A stretch of 5,226 nt of DNA, from assembly GCA_023423215.1 (NCBI GenBank), contig JAFAFZ010000478.1, positions 1 through 5,226 of the forward strand, in the 5' to 3' direction. Both the position numbers and the translations under genes were made by a program. The notes beneath the pieces were generated by a model. It was not told the DNA's origin and ran no database searches. It saw only the letters and a list, made by a program, of their open reading frames with translations. This document shows positions 1-5,226 of the stretch, in pieces. Within the stretch, counting starts at the first letter, position 1. Each line of letters starts with the position of its first letter. Source of the stretch: Actinomycetes bacterium. GTDB lineage: Bacteria; Actinomycetota; Acidimicrobiia; Acidimicrobiales; Microtrichaceae.

Positions 1-12
1 CTGTGGCGTTGA

Positions 13-35
13 TCGTGGTCGCCTCGCGACCACGA
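13..35. terminator. Perfect 10-bp hairpin beyond the 3' end of the dehydrogenase gene
   Basis: TCGTGGTCGC (13-22) pairs perfectly with GCGACCACGA (26-35) around a 3-nt loop. It lies 43 bp past the stop codon of the minus-strand dehydrogenase gene, where a transcription terminator is expected. Neither side has a T-tract, so it is not a classical Rho-independent terminator; U-less hairpins are common at gene ends in high-GC actinobacteria. It could equally end a gene arriving from the left of the window. Positions 36-78 hold nothing else I can identify. Confidence 0.5.
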
Positions 36-78
36 CGCACGCCAGAGGTGGGTGAGGGTCGGGTCGGCGGGCAGCCGC

Positions 79-1119
79 TCAGTTCGGGATGACGAGGATC
101 TTGGCGTGGGCGTCCGGGTCGGCGAGCGCGGTGAACGCGTCGGCCACCCCGTCGAGCGGCACCTCGGCGGTGATCATCGGCTCGACGTCGTAGGTGCCCT
201 CGGCGATGCGGCCGAGGGTGTCGACGAACTCCATCGGGTCGTAGCCGAACGCGAACTGGAGGTTCAGCTCCTTGCCGACGGCGATCATCGGCCGGAAGGT
301 GTCGGCCACCATGCACACGCCGACCACCAGGATCTGCGCGCCACGGGGCGCCTCGAGCACCGCGGACTCGATCATCCCGGGGTTGCCCACGGCCTCGAAG
401 ATCACGAGCGGGCGCGACCCGTCCACCCGTCGCCACGCCCGCACGGCGCTCTCGTCGCGTGGGTCCACGACCTCGGTGGCACCCATCCGGGCGGCCAGCT
501 CACGGCGGGTCGGCGAGAAGTCGCCCGCAACGATCGTGCCGACCCCCATCGCCCTCAGCGCTGCGATGACGGCGAGCCCGACCGGACCGCAGCCCAGCAC
601 GACGGCTGCGTGGCCCGTGGTCACGGCCGACAGGTTCACCGCGTGCAGCCCGACCGCCATCGGCTCGGTCAGGGCGGCCAACCGCGGATCGAGCCCGTTG
701 GGGACCTTCGTGCAGAGCACGTCGGACAGGACGAGCTGCTGGGAGTACCCGCCCGGGTAGTGGTTGTCGTAGCCGACGGCGTGGATGCCACCGGCGTCCA
801 TCACGATCGGGAGCGAGACCACGACGTCGCCCGGCGCGCAGTTCCCGACGTTCTCGCCCACGGCGAGCACCCGGGCGCTGAACTCGTGGCCCATGACGAC
901 GTCGAGCGACGCGTCCATCGGTGCGGGTGCGAACGGTCCGGCGTCCGCCGCCATCGCGATCGACATCTCGACGAGCTGGTCCGCGTGGTGCAGCGCGTGC
1001 AGGTCGGATCCGCAGATGCCGCACGCCAGGACCTCGGCGACGACCTGGCCCGGCTGGGGCGACAGCTCCTCGACCTCGTCGACGACCAGTGCGCCGTCGC
1101 GCATGACTGCAGCTCGCAT
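79..1119 (-). CDS. Zinc-dependent medium-chain alcohol/polyol dehydrogenase (MDR family)
   Basis: This 346-aa cytoplasmic oxidoreductase is predicted to oxidise an alcohol or polyol (or reduce the carbonyl) with NAD(H); the substrate is not readable. The N-terminal GroES-like catalytic domain carries the zinc ligands: C36 in CGICGSDLH, then H78 and E79 in MGHE, with E152 in the TEP motif as in sorbitol and threonine dehydrogenases. The Rossmann domain has G176-C-G-P-V-G181, and D200 at the end of the second strand suggests NAD over NADP. Two oddities: the segment between C36 and H78 is longer than usual, and the four-cysteine structural-zinc lobe is missing (residues 97-130 contain no Cys). 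The start at 1119 (MRAAV) was chosen because a GGGGGG run lies 6 nt upstream; the ATG at 1125 is possible but abuts that run. The open frame continues upstream to 1695, antisense to the next gene, and is not coding there. It is divergent from the cNMP-binding gene. Family assignment is secure, specificity unknown. Confidence 0.9.
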   Translation of the reverse strand: MRAAVMRDGALVVDEVEELSPQPGQVVAEVLACGICGSDLHALHHADQLVEMSIAMAADAGPFAPAPMDASLDVVMGHEFSARVLAVGENVGNCAPGDVVVSLPIVMDAGGIHAVGYDNHYPGGYSQQLVLSDVLCTKVPNGLDPRLAALTEPMAVGLHAVNLSAVTTGHAAVVLGCGPVGLAVIAALRAMGVGTIVAGDFSPTRRELAARMGATEVVDPRDESAVRAWRRVDGSRPLVIFEAVGNPGMIESAVLEAPRGAQILVVGVCMVADTFRPMIAVGKELNLQFAFGYDPMEFVDTLGRIAEGTYDVEPMITAEVPLDGVADAFTALADPDAHAKILVIPN

Positions 1120-1245
1120 CCGCATCCCCCCGGATCGTTCCGACGGCGACGGCACCGGCGATCCGGAGGTCGCTCCGAACCCCATCCCTGCCCTCGCTGG
1201 CGCAGAGGTTAGTGTGCCCCTCGTCACCGAGGAGCGGGGGTCCCC
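1120..1245. promoter_or_regulatory. Divergent promoter region between dehydrogenase and CNB gene
   Basis: This 126-bp gap must hold the promoters of both neighbours. Two actinobacterial-type TANNNT boxes lie back to back and overlap by 2 bp: TAGTGT on the plus strand (1210-1215), giving about 24 nt of leader for the CNB gene, and TAACCT on the minus strand (1206-1211), giving a leader of about 80 nt for the dehydrogenase. Neither has a convincing -35 box. A perfect 8-bp inverted repeat, CCGGATCG (1130-1137) and CGATCCGG (1159-1166) with a 21-bp spacer, sits in the dehydrogenase leader; its left arm reaches into the G-run that serves as the ribosome binding site. The sites are visible; their function is inferred. 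Confidence 0.4.
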
Positions 1246-1671
1246 ATGACGTTTCGACGCAAGCCAGCCGAGCGGGTCGAGGTGCTCTCCGACGTGCCCT
1301 TCTTCGAGGGCTTCGACGACGACGACCTGCGGCGGGTGGTCGAGCTGTCCGACGAGGTGCAGCTCCCGGCCGGCTCGGTCGTCGTCGACCAGGGAGACCC
1401 GGGCACGGACTGCTTCGTCATCGTCGACGGCACGGCCAGCGTGTACGTGCGGGGCGACCACGTCGCCTCGTCCGGCCCGGGCTCGATGGTGGGCGAGATG
1501 GCGCTGGTGGACCACCGGCCCCGCACGGCCACGGTCGTCGCCGACACCGACCTGGACATGCTGCGCTTCGACTCGACCGCGTTCCGCAAGCTGCTCGACG
1601 AGATGCCCAAGGCGTCGGAGCGCATCATGACGGTCCTGCGCGCCCGGCTCGACCGCCTCGGCACCGCCTGA
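1246..1671 (+). CDS. Stand-alone cyclic-nucleotide-binding domain protein
   Basis: This 141-aa protein is almost entirely one cNMP-binding domain (CAP/PKA regulatory-subunit fold). An N-terminal helix with LSDVPFFEGFDDDDL (about 14-28) leads into the beta-roll (about 35-108). The phosphate-binding cassette is intact: G83-E84-M-A-L, then R91-P-R93-T-A-T-V97. By family knowledge E84 would hold the ribose 2'-OH and R93 the cyclic phosphate; T94 matches the threonine of PKG and CNG channels that favours cGMP. A helix at about 111-139 would be the lid. There is no HTH, kinase, acyltransferase or membrane segment, so the protein must act through a partner or bind nucleotide as a buffer. The ATG follows GAGGAG (1229-1234) by 11 nt. 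That site overlaps a small inverted repeat, CCTCG (1219-1223) and CGAGG (1228-1232), which could partly mask it. The gene is divergent from the dehydrogenase and convergent with the thiolase-like gene. Domain call firm; ligand and role unknown. Confidence 0.9.
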   Translation: MTFRRKPAERVEVLSDVPFFEGFDDDDLRRVVELSDEVQLPAGSVVVDQGDPGTDCFVIVDGTASVYVRGDHVASSGPGSMVGEMALVDHRPRTATVVADTDLDMLRFDSTAFRKLLDEMPKASERIMTVLRARLDRLGTA

Positions 1672-1686
1672 GCAGCGCCCGGGCGA

Positions 1687-1710
1687 GCGGCGCACGACCG
1701 GCTGCGCCGT
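1687..1710. terminator. Hairpin between convergent genes, likely bidirectional terminator
   Basis: The 39 bp between the stop codons of the CNB gene and the thiolase-like gene contain CGGCGCA (1688-1694) pairing with TGCGCCG (1703-1709) around an 8-nt loop, plus a closing G-T wobble. A separate palindrome, GCCCGGGC, lies at 1677-1684. A short convergent gap filled with dyads fits a shared terminator. There is no T-tract, so efficiency cannot be judged. Confidence 0.45.
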
Positions 1711-3222
1711 TCAGACGAACCGCAGCGCGCCCTCGGGGCCCAGCTCGACCGCGACGCCGACCATGTCCTCGCGCTCCATGCGGGCCATCACGTCCGCGTC
1801 GTCGGTGATCCCGAACGTCCGGGCTCCCTCGGGCGTGCGGATCGCGGCGTGCGCACGTTCCCGGCTGCCGTCACGGGCGTGCATGACCGTCCACGTCTCG
1901 ATCGTGCCCGGCCCGAGGTGGTCGACCACCGAGACGACGCCCGGCACCCGGTCGATCTCGTCCTGGGGCCGCGCCGATCGGAAGCCCCCAGCGGGCGGTC
2001 GGGTCGAGTAGACGCCGAAGGCGTGCTTGTCGACGTGGCCGCCGTTGGCCGTGACCAGTCCGAGCGAGCCGGCGTCCTCGCGCAGCACGCCCACCATCGA
2101 CGCGATGGCGTGGCCGACGGGGTTGTTCCACGGTCCGCCGGCGAAGCCCAGGCCGCCGTAGACGGTCAGCTGGCGGTCCCACGGGATCGACAGCTCGCCC
2201 AGGGCGAGCTGCACCGCAGACGGGTAGCAGGAGTACAGGTCGAGGTGCGCGACCTCGTCGACGCCGACCCCGGCGAGCTCGAGCGCCCGGTTGCCGGCGA
2301 TGCCGATCGCGGGCGATGCGGCGAAGCTCGCCCGCTCGGCCATCATGCGGTCCTTGCCGTCGGTGCCGGCGTGCAGGAACACCCAGCGGTCGCTCGGGAC
2401 GCCGAGCGACCGGGCCCGCTCGACCGAGCAGATGATGGTGGCCGACGCCATGTCGACGTCCGGGTTCGACACCATGCGCTTCGTGTACGGGAAGCCGATG
2501 AGGCGGTTGTCCTCTGTGGGCGTCGTGATCTCGGCGGCCGTGTAGGCGTCTCGGCGCCAGGCGTACGGGTTCGACGCCGCCACCCGAGACAAGCCCGCCC
2601 ACATCTCGCCGACCGCCGCCAGGTGCTCGTCGAGGGAGCGGCCGGACGCGTGCCACAGCGCGTTCTCGAACAGCGGGTACGCCTGCAGCGGCATGAAGAT
2701 GTTGCGTGCGGCCTCTGCGGGGCCACCCATGAAGAACGGGGACTCGTCGACCCAGTCCGGCGTCACCTCGTCGCCCTGACGGGTCCAGTCCAGCTCGCGG
2801 CCCTCACGCTTGGCGGCCCCACGGCTGCGCACGGCCTCACCACCGCACATGACGGCCAGGTCGAGCTCGCCCCGGGCGATCGTCGCGGCGAGCCGGTTGA
2901 GCATCGACTGCGGCGTGTTGCCGCCGACGGTGGCGTACCAGGTGCGCGCCCCACGCGCGCCGACCCGGTCCCGCACCAGGGCGGCCGGGTCGCGGTAGCG
3001 CCACGAGATGGTCGGCACCGCAGCGATCACGGCCGCCTCGGTGACCGCCCGCTCGGACCCCGCATCCGCACCCGCCAGGCGCACCGCCTCGGCCATCAGG
3101 TCCACCGGCTCGAGCGGGTCGGCACCCTGGTCGACCCGGTTCAGGAACTGCCCGACGCCCACCACCACGGGGGTGCGCGGGTCGATCGAGGACGGTGTGG
3201 GGCTCGCCGCGTCGCTGGACAT
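1711..3222 (-). CDS. Thiolase-like protein (TLP1 type; usually annotated acetyl-CoA acetyltransferase), catalytic cysteines absent
   Basis: This 503-aa cytoplasmic protein has a thiolase fold (about 16-410) followed by a beta-rich extra domain (about 425-503). That is the architecture of mycobacterial type-1 thiolase-like proteins, whose added C-terminal domain has an OB-like fold. It looks unable to do classical thiolysis or Claisen condensation. The nucleophilic-Cys loop reads G100-G-N-T-P-Q105 with no Cys, although the following helix and the MCGGEA turn (125-130) are thiolase-like. The HDCF/HEAF position reads LYSCYPSA (329-336). The GHP histidine survives as H371 in NPVGHA, but the final CxGGG motif is replaced by TANGG (391-395). 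It may bind CoA or acyl-CoA without acyl transfer, or use other chemistry. The start at 3222 has no good Shine-Dalgarno but has TAGGCT ending 7 nt upstream, fitting a leaderless transcript. Divergent from rpiB. Family call strong, function unknown. Confidence 0.88.
   Translation of the reverse strand: MSSDAASPTPSSIDPRTPVVVGVGQFLNRVDQGADPLEPVDLMAEAVRLAGADAGSERAVTEAAVIAAVPTISWRYRDPAALVRDRVGARGARTWYATVGGNTPQSMLNRLAATIARGELDLAVMCGGEAVRSRGAAKREGRELDWTRQGDEVTPDWVDESPFFMGGPAEAARNIFMPLQAYPLFENALWHASGRSLDEHLAAVGEMWAGLSRVAASNPYAWRRDAYTAAEITTPTEDNRLIGFPYTKRMVSNPDVDMASATIICSVERARSLGVPSDRWVFLHAGTDGKDRMMAERASFAASPAIGIAGNRALELAGVGVDEVAHLDLYSCYPSAVQLALGELSIPWDRQLTVYGGLGFAGGPWNNPVGHAIASMVGVLREDAGSLGLVTANGGHVDKHAFGVYSTRPPAGGFRSARPQDEIDRVPGVVSVVDHLGPGTIETWTVMHARDGSRERAHAAIRTPEGARTFGITDDADVMARMEREDMVGVAVELGPEGALRFV
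2387..2412. other. Perfect 11-bp hairpin inside the thiolase-like gene
   Basis: CGGTCGCTCGG (2387-2397) and CCGAGCGACCG (2402-2412) are exact reverse complements around the 4-nt loop gacg. The stretch is in frame and encodes residues 271-279 (RSLGVPSDR), so coding need not be disturbed. It is as strong as the hairpins seen between genes. It may be a chance product of high G+C, or could affect mRNA stability or translation of this gene. Confidence 0.35.
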
Positions 3223-3229
3223 CGGCGGG

Positions 3230-3235
3230 AGCCTA
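3230..3235 (-). promoter_or_regulatory. -10 box TAGGCT for a leaderless thiolase-like mRNA
   Basis: On the minus strand TAGGCT occupies positions -13 to -8 relative to the A of the ATG at 3222. It fits the actinobacterial TANNNT -10 consensus at the spacing that puts transcription start on or next to the start codon. No -35 box is convincing, and the only purine motif near the start (AGG) overlaps this box, so a leaderless transcript is the simpler reading. Confidence 0.5.
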
Positions 3236-3271
3236 CGGTGCCCGTCCGACGCGCCCGAAGTCCGGGGCCGA

Positions 3272-3310
3272 CACCGCTCCGGCGCCGGCCGGATCGCCCT
3301 CGGAGCGGTG
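3272..3310. promoter_or_regulatory. Perfect 10-bp inverted repeat, candidate operator upstream of rpiB
   Basis: CACCGCTCCG (3272-3281) and CGGAGCGGTG (3301-3310) are exact reverse complements separated by 19 bp, with arm centres 29 bp apart. The right arm falls on the -35 zone of the predicted rpiB promoter (-35 to -26 from the GTG). The spacer holds the palindrome CCGGCCGG (3285-3292) and the 8-mer CCGGATCG (3289-3296), which also occurs twice upstream of the dehydrogenase. It lies about 50-90 bp upstream of the divergent thiolase-like start, so one bound protein could influence both genes. The repeat is certain; the operator role is inferred. Confidence 0.45.
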
Positions 3311-3323
3311 CGGGAGGGTTCAC

Positions 3324-3329
3324 TAGAGT
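3324..3329 (+). promoter_or_regulatory. -10 box TAGAGT for leaderless rpiB transcription
   Basis: TAGAGT fits TANNNT and ends 6 nt before the GTG at 3336, placing the predicted transcription start on the start codon. A GGGAGGG stretch (3312-3318) ends 17 nt before the GTG, too far for a normal Shine-Dalgarno, which supports a leaderless mRNA. No TTGACA-like -35 box is seen; the right arm of the inverted repeat occupies that place. Confidence 0.55.
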
Positions 3330-3335
3330 GGGTCC

Positions 3336-3809
3336 GTGACCGATGCCGGAGCAGCCCCCACCCCCTCGACCACGACCGTCGCGCTGGGTGCCGACCACGC
3401 AGGGTTCGAGCTGAAGGACCTGATCGCCACGCACCTGGCGGCCCAGGGCTATGCGTTGGTCGACCTCGGCACGAACAGCGGCGACCGGGTGGACTACCCC
3501 GACTACGGCGCGGCCGTCGGCCGGGCGGTGGCCTCGGGCGAGGCCGACCTCGGCGTCGCGGTGTGCGGCTCGGGCCTGGGCATCTGCATGGCCGCCAACA
3601 AGATCCACGGCATCCGTGCGGCGGCCGTGCACGACGTCACCTCCGCCCGCCTCACCCGGGAGCACAACGACGCGAACGTCATCTGCCTGGGCGAGCGCCT
3701 GATCGGCCCGTCGGTCGCGCTCGACGCGGTGGACGCGTTCCTCACCGCCACGTTCGAGGGCGGCCGCCACCAGGCGCGCGTCGAGAAGCTCGACGCCCTC
3801 ACCGACTGA
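3336..3809 (+). CDS. rpiB: Ribose-5-phosphate isomerase B (RpiB/LacAB family)
   Basis: This 157-aa cytoplasmic enzyme interconverts ribose 5-phosphate and ribulose 5-phosphate in the non-oxidative pentose phosphate pathway, normally as a dimer. Family motifs are complete: [11 protein letters not shown] (17-27) with D20 and H21; VDYPDYG (52-58); the active-site loop VAVCGSGLG (74-82) with catalytic C77; [11 protein letters not shown] (86-96); H99; and [16 protein letters not shown] (109-124). A Cys at position 77 makes it the E. coli RpiB type, unlike the M. tuberculosis enzyme, which lacks this Cys and uses a Glu. The GTG start is the only usable one: the nearby ATG at 3343 is out of frame, and the frame begins with a 13-residue Ala/Pro/Thr-rich lead before the first beta-strand. 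The predicted -10 box ends 6 nt upstream, so translation is probably leaderless. glyA follows 128 bp downstream on the same strand. LacA/LacB or allose isomerase activity is a less likely alternative. Confidence 0.93.
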   Translation: MTDAGAAPTPSTTTVALGADHAGFELKDLIATHLAAQGYALVDLGTNSGDRVDYPDYGAAVGRAVASGEADLGVAVCGSGLGICMAANKIHGIRAAAVHDVTSARLTREHNDANVICLGERLIGPSVALDAVDAFLTATFEGGRHQARVEKLDALTD

Positions 3810-3821
3810 TCCAGACCGTCC

Positions 3822-3849
3822 ACCGGTCGAGCCCTGCGGCTCCGCCGGT
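3822..3849 (+). terminator. Strong hairpin just after rpiB: terminator, attenuator or stabiliser
   Basis: Beginning 13 nt after the rpiB stop codon, positions 3822-3833 pair with 3838-3849 around the loop CTGC (3834-3837). The 12-position stem has one T-G wobble (3827 with 3844) and one C-C mismatch (3828 with 3843); the outer arms are ACCGG and CCGGT, the inner arms GAGCC and GGCTC. No T-tract follows. The 3' arm can instead form a second perfect 7-bp stem, CGCCGGT (3843-3849) with ACCGGCG (3857-3863), so the two structures exclude each other. It may partly terminate rpiB transcripts and so set glyA levels. Confidence 0.45.
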
Positions 3850-3885
3850 CCGCCGCACCGGCGACCCGACCCGACGACCCATCAC

Positions 3886-3917
3886 GACCCGTGCTCCGGC
3901 GAGCGCCGCAGCGGGTC
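3886..3917 (+). promoter_or_regulatory. Structured glyA leader hairpin ahead of the ribosome binding site
   Basis: GACCCG (3886-3891) pairs with CGGGTC (3912-3917). Inside it TGC (3892-3894) pairs with GCA (3908-3910), leaving G3911 bulged, and GGC (3898-3900) pairs with GCC (3905-3907). The structure ends 6 nt before the GGAGGA ribosome binding site (3924-3929). GACCC is repeated at 3863, 3868, 3876 and 3886, so alternative partners for GGGTC (3913-3917) exist. The rest of 3810-3937 has no TA dinucleotide and hence no TANNNT box, so glyA is probably read from upstream. A leader role is inferred; no known riboswitch class was recognised. Confidence 0.3.
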
Positions 3918-3937
3918 CCCACCGGAGGAAGCCCACC

Positions 3938-5182
3938 ATGCCCTGGCCGAACGATCGTGACCACGAGCTCTTCGCCGCCATCGACCGAGAGGTCGATCGC
4001 CAGAACACCGGCATCCAGCTCATCGCGTCCGAGAACTTCACCTCGCCCGCGGTCATGGAGGCGGTCGGCTCGGTGCTGACCAACAAGTACTCCGAGGGCT
4101 ACCCGGGCAAGCGCTACTACGGCGGCAACGAGGTCGTCGACGAGATCGAGGATCTCGCCATCGAGCGCGTGAAGTCCCTCTTCGGCGCGGAGGCGGCGAA
4201 CGTGCAGCCGCACTCCGGCGCCAACGCGAACCTGGGCGTCTACCTCGCCCTGCTCGAGGCCGGCGACACGGTCCTGGGCCTCAGCCTGGACCACGGCGGC
4301 CACCTCACCCACGGCTCGCCGGTGAACATCTCGGGCCGGTTCTACGACTTCGTCTCCTACCAGGTGACGCCCAGCGACGAGCGGCTCGACTACGACCAGA
4401 TCCGCGACCTGGCGATCCAGCACCGTCCGAAGATGCTGGTCGCCGGGGCGACCGCGTACCCCCGCATCATCGACCCCGAGCCGCTGCGCCAGATCTGCGA
4501 CGAGGTGGGCGCGCTGTTCCTTTTCGATGCGGCGCACATCGCGGGCCTCATCGCCGGCGGCGTGCACCCCAACCCGGTGCCCTACGCCGACGTGGTGACC
4601 TTCACGACGCACAAGACCCTGCGTGGACCGCGTGGCGGCTGCATCGTCTCCAAGGAGGAGTACGGCGCCCGCATCAACAAGGCGATCTTCCCCGGGCTCC
4701 AGGGCGGCCCGCTCGAGCACGTCATCGCCGGCAAGGCCGTCGCCTTCCGTGAGGCCGCCGATCCGAGCTTCGCCGACTACGCCCAGCAGATCGTGCGCAA
4801 CGCGCAGGCGCTGGCCGAGGCGCTCGCCACCAACGGCTTCCGCCTGGTCTCGGGCGGCACCGACAACCACCTCATGCTGATCGACCTGCGCACCTTCGAC
4901 GAGGAGCTCACCGGCAAGGACGCGCAGAACGCGCTCGACGCCGCCGGCATCACGCTGAACAAGAACACGGTGCCGGACGACCCGCGCTCGCCCTTCGTCA
5001 CCTCGGGCCTGCGCATCGGGACGCCGTCGGTCACCACGCAGGGCATGACCGAACCCGAGATGGTCCAGATCGCCGAGCTGATGACCCGAGTGCTGCGCTC
5101 GCCCTCGGACGAGTCGGTCATCGGCGCCGTGCGCGCCGACGTCGAGGCGCTCTGCTCGAAGTTCACGCCCTACCCGGTCTGA
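3938..5182 (+). CDS. glyA: Serine hydroxymethyltransferase
   Basis: This 414-aa PLP enzyme (E. coli GlyA has 417) converts serine and tetrahydrofolate to glycine and 5,10-methylene-THF, the main one-carbon source for purines, thymidylate and methionine. It is a cytoplasmic fold-type I aminotransferase-family protein. Visible active-site features are S31-E-N (substrate serine site), Y51 and Y61 in the [13 protein letters not shown] block, H122 in GGHLTHG (stacks on PLP), D197 and H200 in FDAAHIAGL, the Schiff-base lysine K226 in [12 protein letters not shown], and R359 in SGLRIGTP (binds the substrate carboxylate). Nothing key is missing. The ATG follows a near-ideal GGAGGA (3924-3929) by 8 nt. 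The frame is open far upstream, to 3008, but that part is antisense to the thiolase-like gene and then out of frame with rpiB, so it is not coding. rpiB-glyA adjacency is a recurrent order in bacteria and fits shared core-metabolism expression. No promoter is seen directly upstream; expression is probably from the rpiB promoter through the structured junction. Confidence 0.97.
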   Translation: MPWPNDRDHELFAAIDREVDRQNTGIQLIASENFTSPAVMEAVGSVLTNKYSEGYPGKRYYGGNEVVDEIEDLAIERVKSLFGAEAANVQPHSGANANLGVYLALLEAGDTVLGLSLDHGGHLTHGSPVNISGRFYDFVSYQVTPSDERLDYDQIRDLAIQHRPKMLVAGATAYPRIIDPEPLRQICDEVGALFLFDAAHIAGLIAGGVHPNPVPYADVVTFTTHKTLRGPRGGCIVSKEEYGARINKAIFPGLQGGPLEHVIAGKAVAFREAADPSFADYAQQIVRNAQALAEALATNGFRLVSGGTDNHLMLIDLRTFDEELTGKDAQNALDAAGITLNKNTVPDDPRSPFVTSGLRIGTPSVTTQGMTEPEMVQIAELMTRVLRSPSDESVIGAVRADVEALCSKFTPYPV

Positions 5183-5205
5183 GCCTGGTCGGCCCCCGCC
5201 CGGCG

Positions 5206-5226
5206 ATGCCGCACGAGGCGATCCAG
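5206..5226 (+). CDS. Possible first codons of a downstream gene, cut by the window end
   Basis: An ATG at 5206 opens a frame that stays open for its seven visible codons (MPHEAIQ) to the window end, 23 bp after the glyA stop. There is no clear Shine-Dalgarno in the C-rich 5183-5205. The spacing would suit a gene co-transcribed with glyA, but the fragment is far too short to identify and could be chance. Confidence 0.15.

Noticed and set aside
52..1212. 386-codon plus-strand frame over the dehydrogenase
   Set aside because: It is antisense to a gene with clear MDR motifs. The translation is Arg/His/Gly/Asp-rich with no recognisable domain, as expected for a shadow frame in high-GC DNA.
1120..1695. 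N-terminal extension of the dehydrogenase frame by 192 residues
   Set aside because: The extension runs antisense through the CNB gene and has low-complexity composition. The MDR fold begins at MRAAV, and there is a purine-rich site just upstream of 1119.
1849..3339. 496-codon plus-strand frame opposite the thiolase-like gene
   Set aside because: Its composition is that of a GC shadow, and the minus strand carries the coherent thiolase-fold protein.
3845..3920. ZTP (pfl) riboswitch upstream of glyA
   Set aside because: glyA is a known ZTP-riboswitch target, and fragments such as CCGGCGAGCGCCGC look vaguely similar, but the near-invariant CCGCCTGGG core and the correct order of conserved blocks are absent.
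3008..3937. 310-codon upstream extension of glyA
   Set aside because: It runs antisense to the thiolase-like gene and out of frame with rpiB. SHMT homology begins at the ATG at 3938, which has a strong ribosome binding site.
3503..4870. 455-codon minus-strand frame over rpiB and glyA
   Set aside because: It is antisense to two unmistakable genes and has no motifs of its own.
1..5226. Novel defence, mobile or secretion system
   Set aside because: All five clear genes belong to known metabolic or ligand-binding families. There are no transposase, integrase, nuclease, toxin or repeat-array signals.

Overview
This is a high-GC bacterial window (roughly 70% G+C by eye) with strong G/C preference at third codon positions. 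As a result, almost every real gene is shadowed by long open frames on the other strand. The protein set and the TANNNT-type -10 boxes point to an actinomycetote: a thiolase-like protein with an extra C-terminal domain of the kind known from mycobacteria, a stand-alone cyclic-nucleotide-binding protein, and two apparently leaderless starts. The Acidimicrobiia or a mycobacterial relative would fit, but the lineage is inference and not proven by the window.

Layout, left to right. A strong hairpin (13-35) lies beyond the 3' end of a minus-strand zinc-dependent MDR dehydrogenase (79-1119). A 126-bp divergent promoter region (1120-1245) separates it from a plus-strand 141-aa stand-alone cNMP-binding domain protein (1246-1671). 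That gene converges, across 39 bp holding a hairpin, on a minus-strand 503-aa thiolase-like protein (1711-3222) that lacks both catalytic cysteines of true thiolases. A second divergent promoter region (3223-3335) carries a perfect 10-bp inverted repeat and leads to plus-strand rpiB (3336-3809). A 128-nt, hairpin-rich and apparently promoterless leader then precedes glyA (3938-5182). The last 44 bp may hold the first codons of another gene.

How the genes relate. rpiB (ribose-5-phosphate isomerase B, pentose phosphate pathway) and glyA (serine hydroxymethyltransferase, one-carbon supply) are co-directional core-metabolism genes, probably transcribed together from the rpiB promoter with a structured junction between them. 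The dehydrogenase, the CNB protein and the thiolase-like protein are accessory. Nothing in the sequence ties them to one pathway, although the 8-mer CCGGATCG occurs three times, only in the two divergent promoter regions, which would fit a shared regulator.

I see no mobile element, CRISPR array, tRNA, rRNA or toxin/defence module. The window is mostly ordinary. The points worth a second look are the cysteine-less thiolase, the dehydrogenase without a structural zinc lobe, the PKG-like cNMP site, the shared intergenic motif and the structured rpiB-glyA junction.
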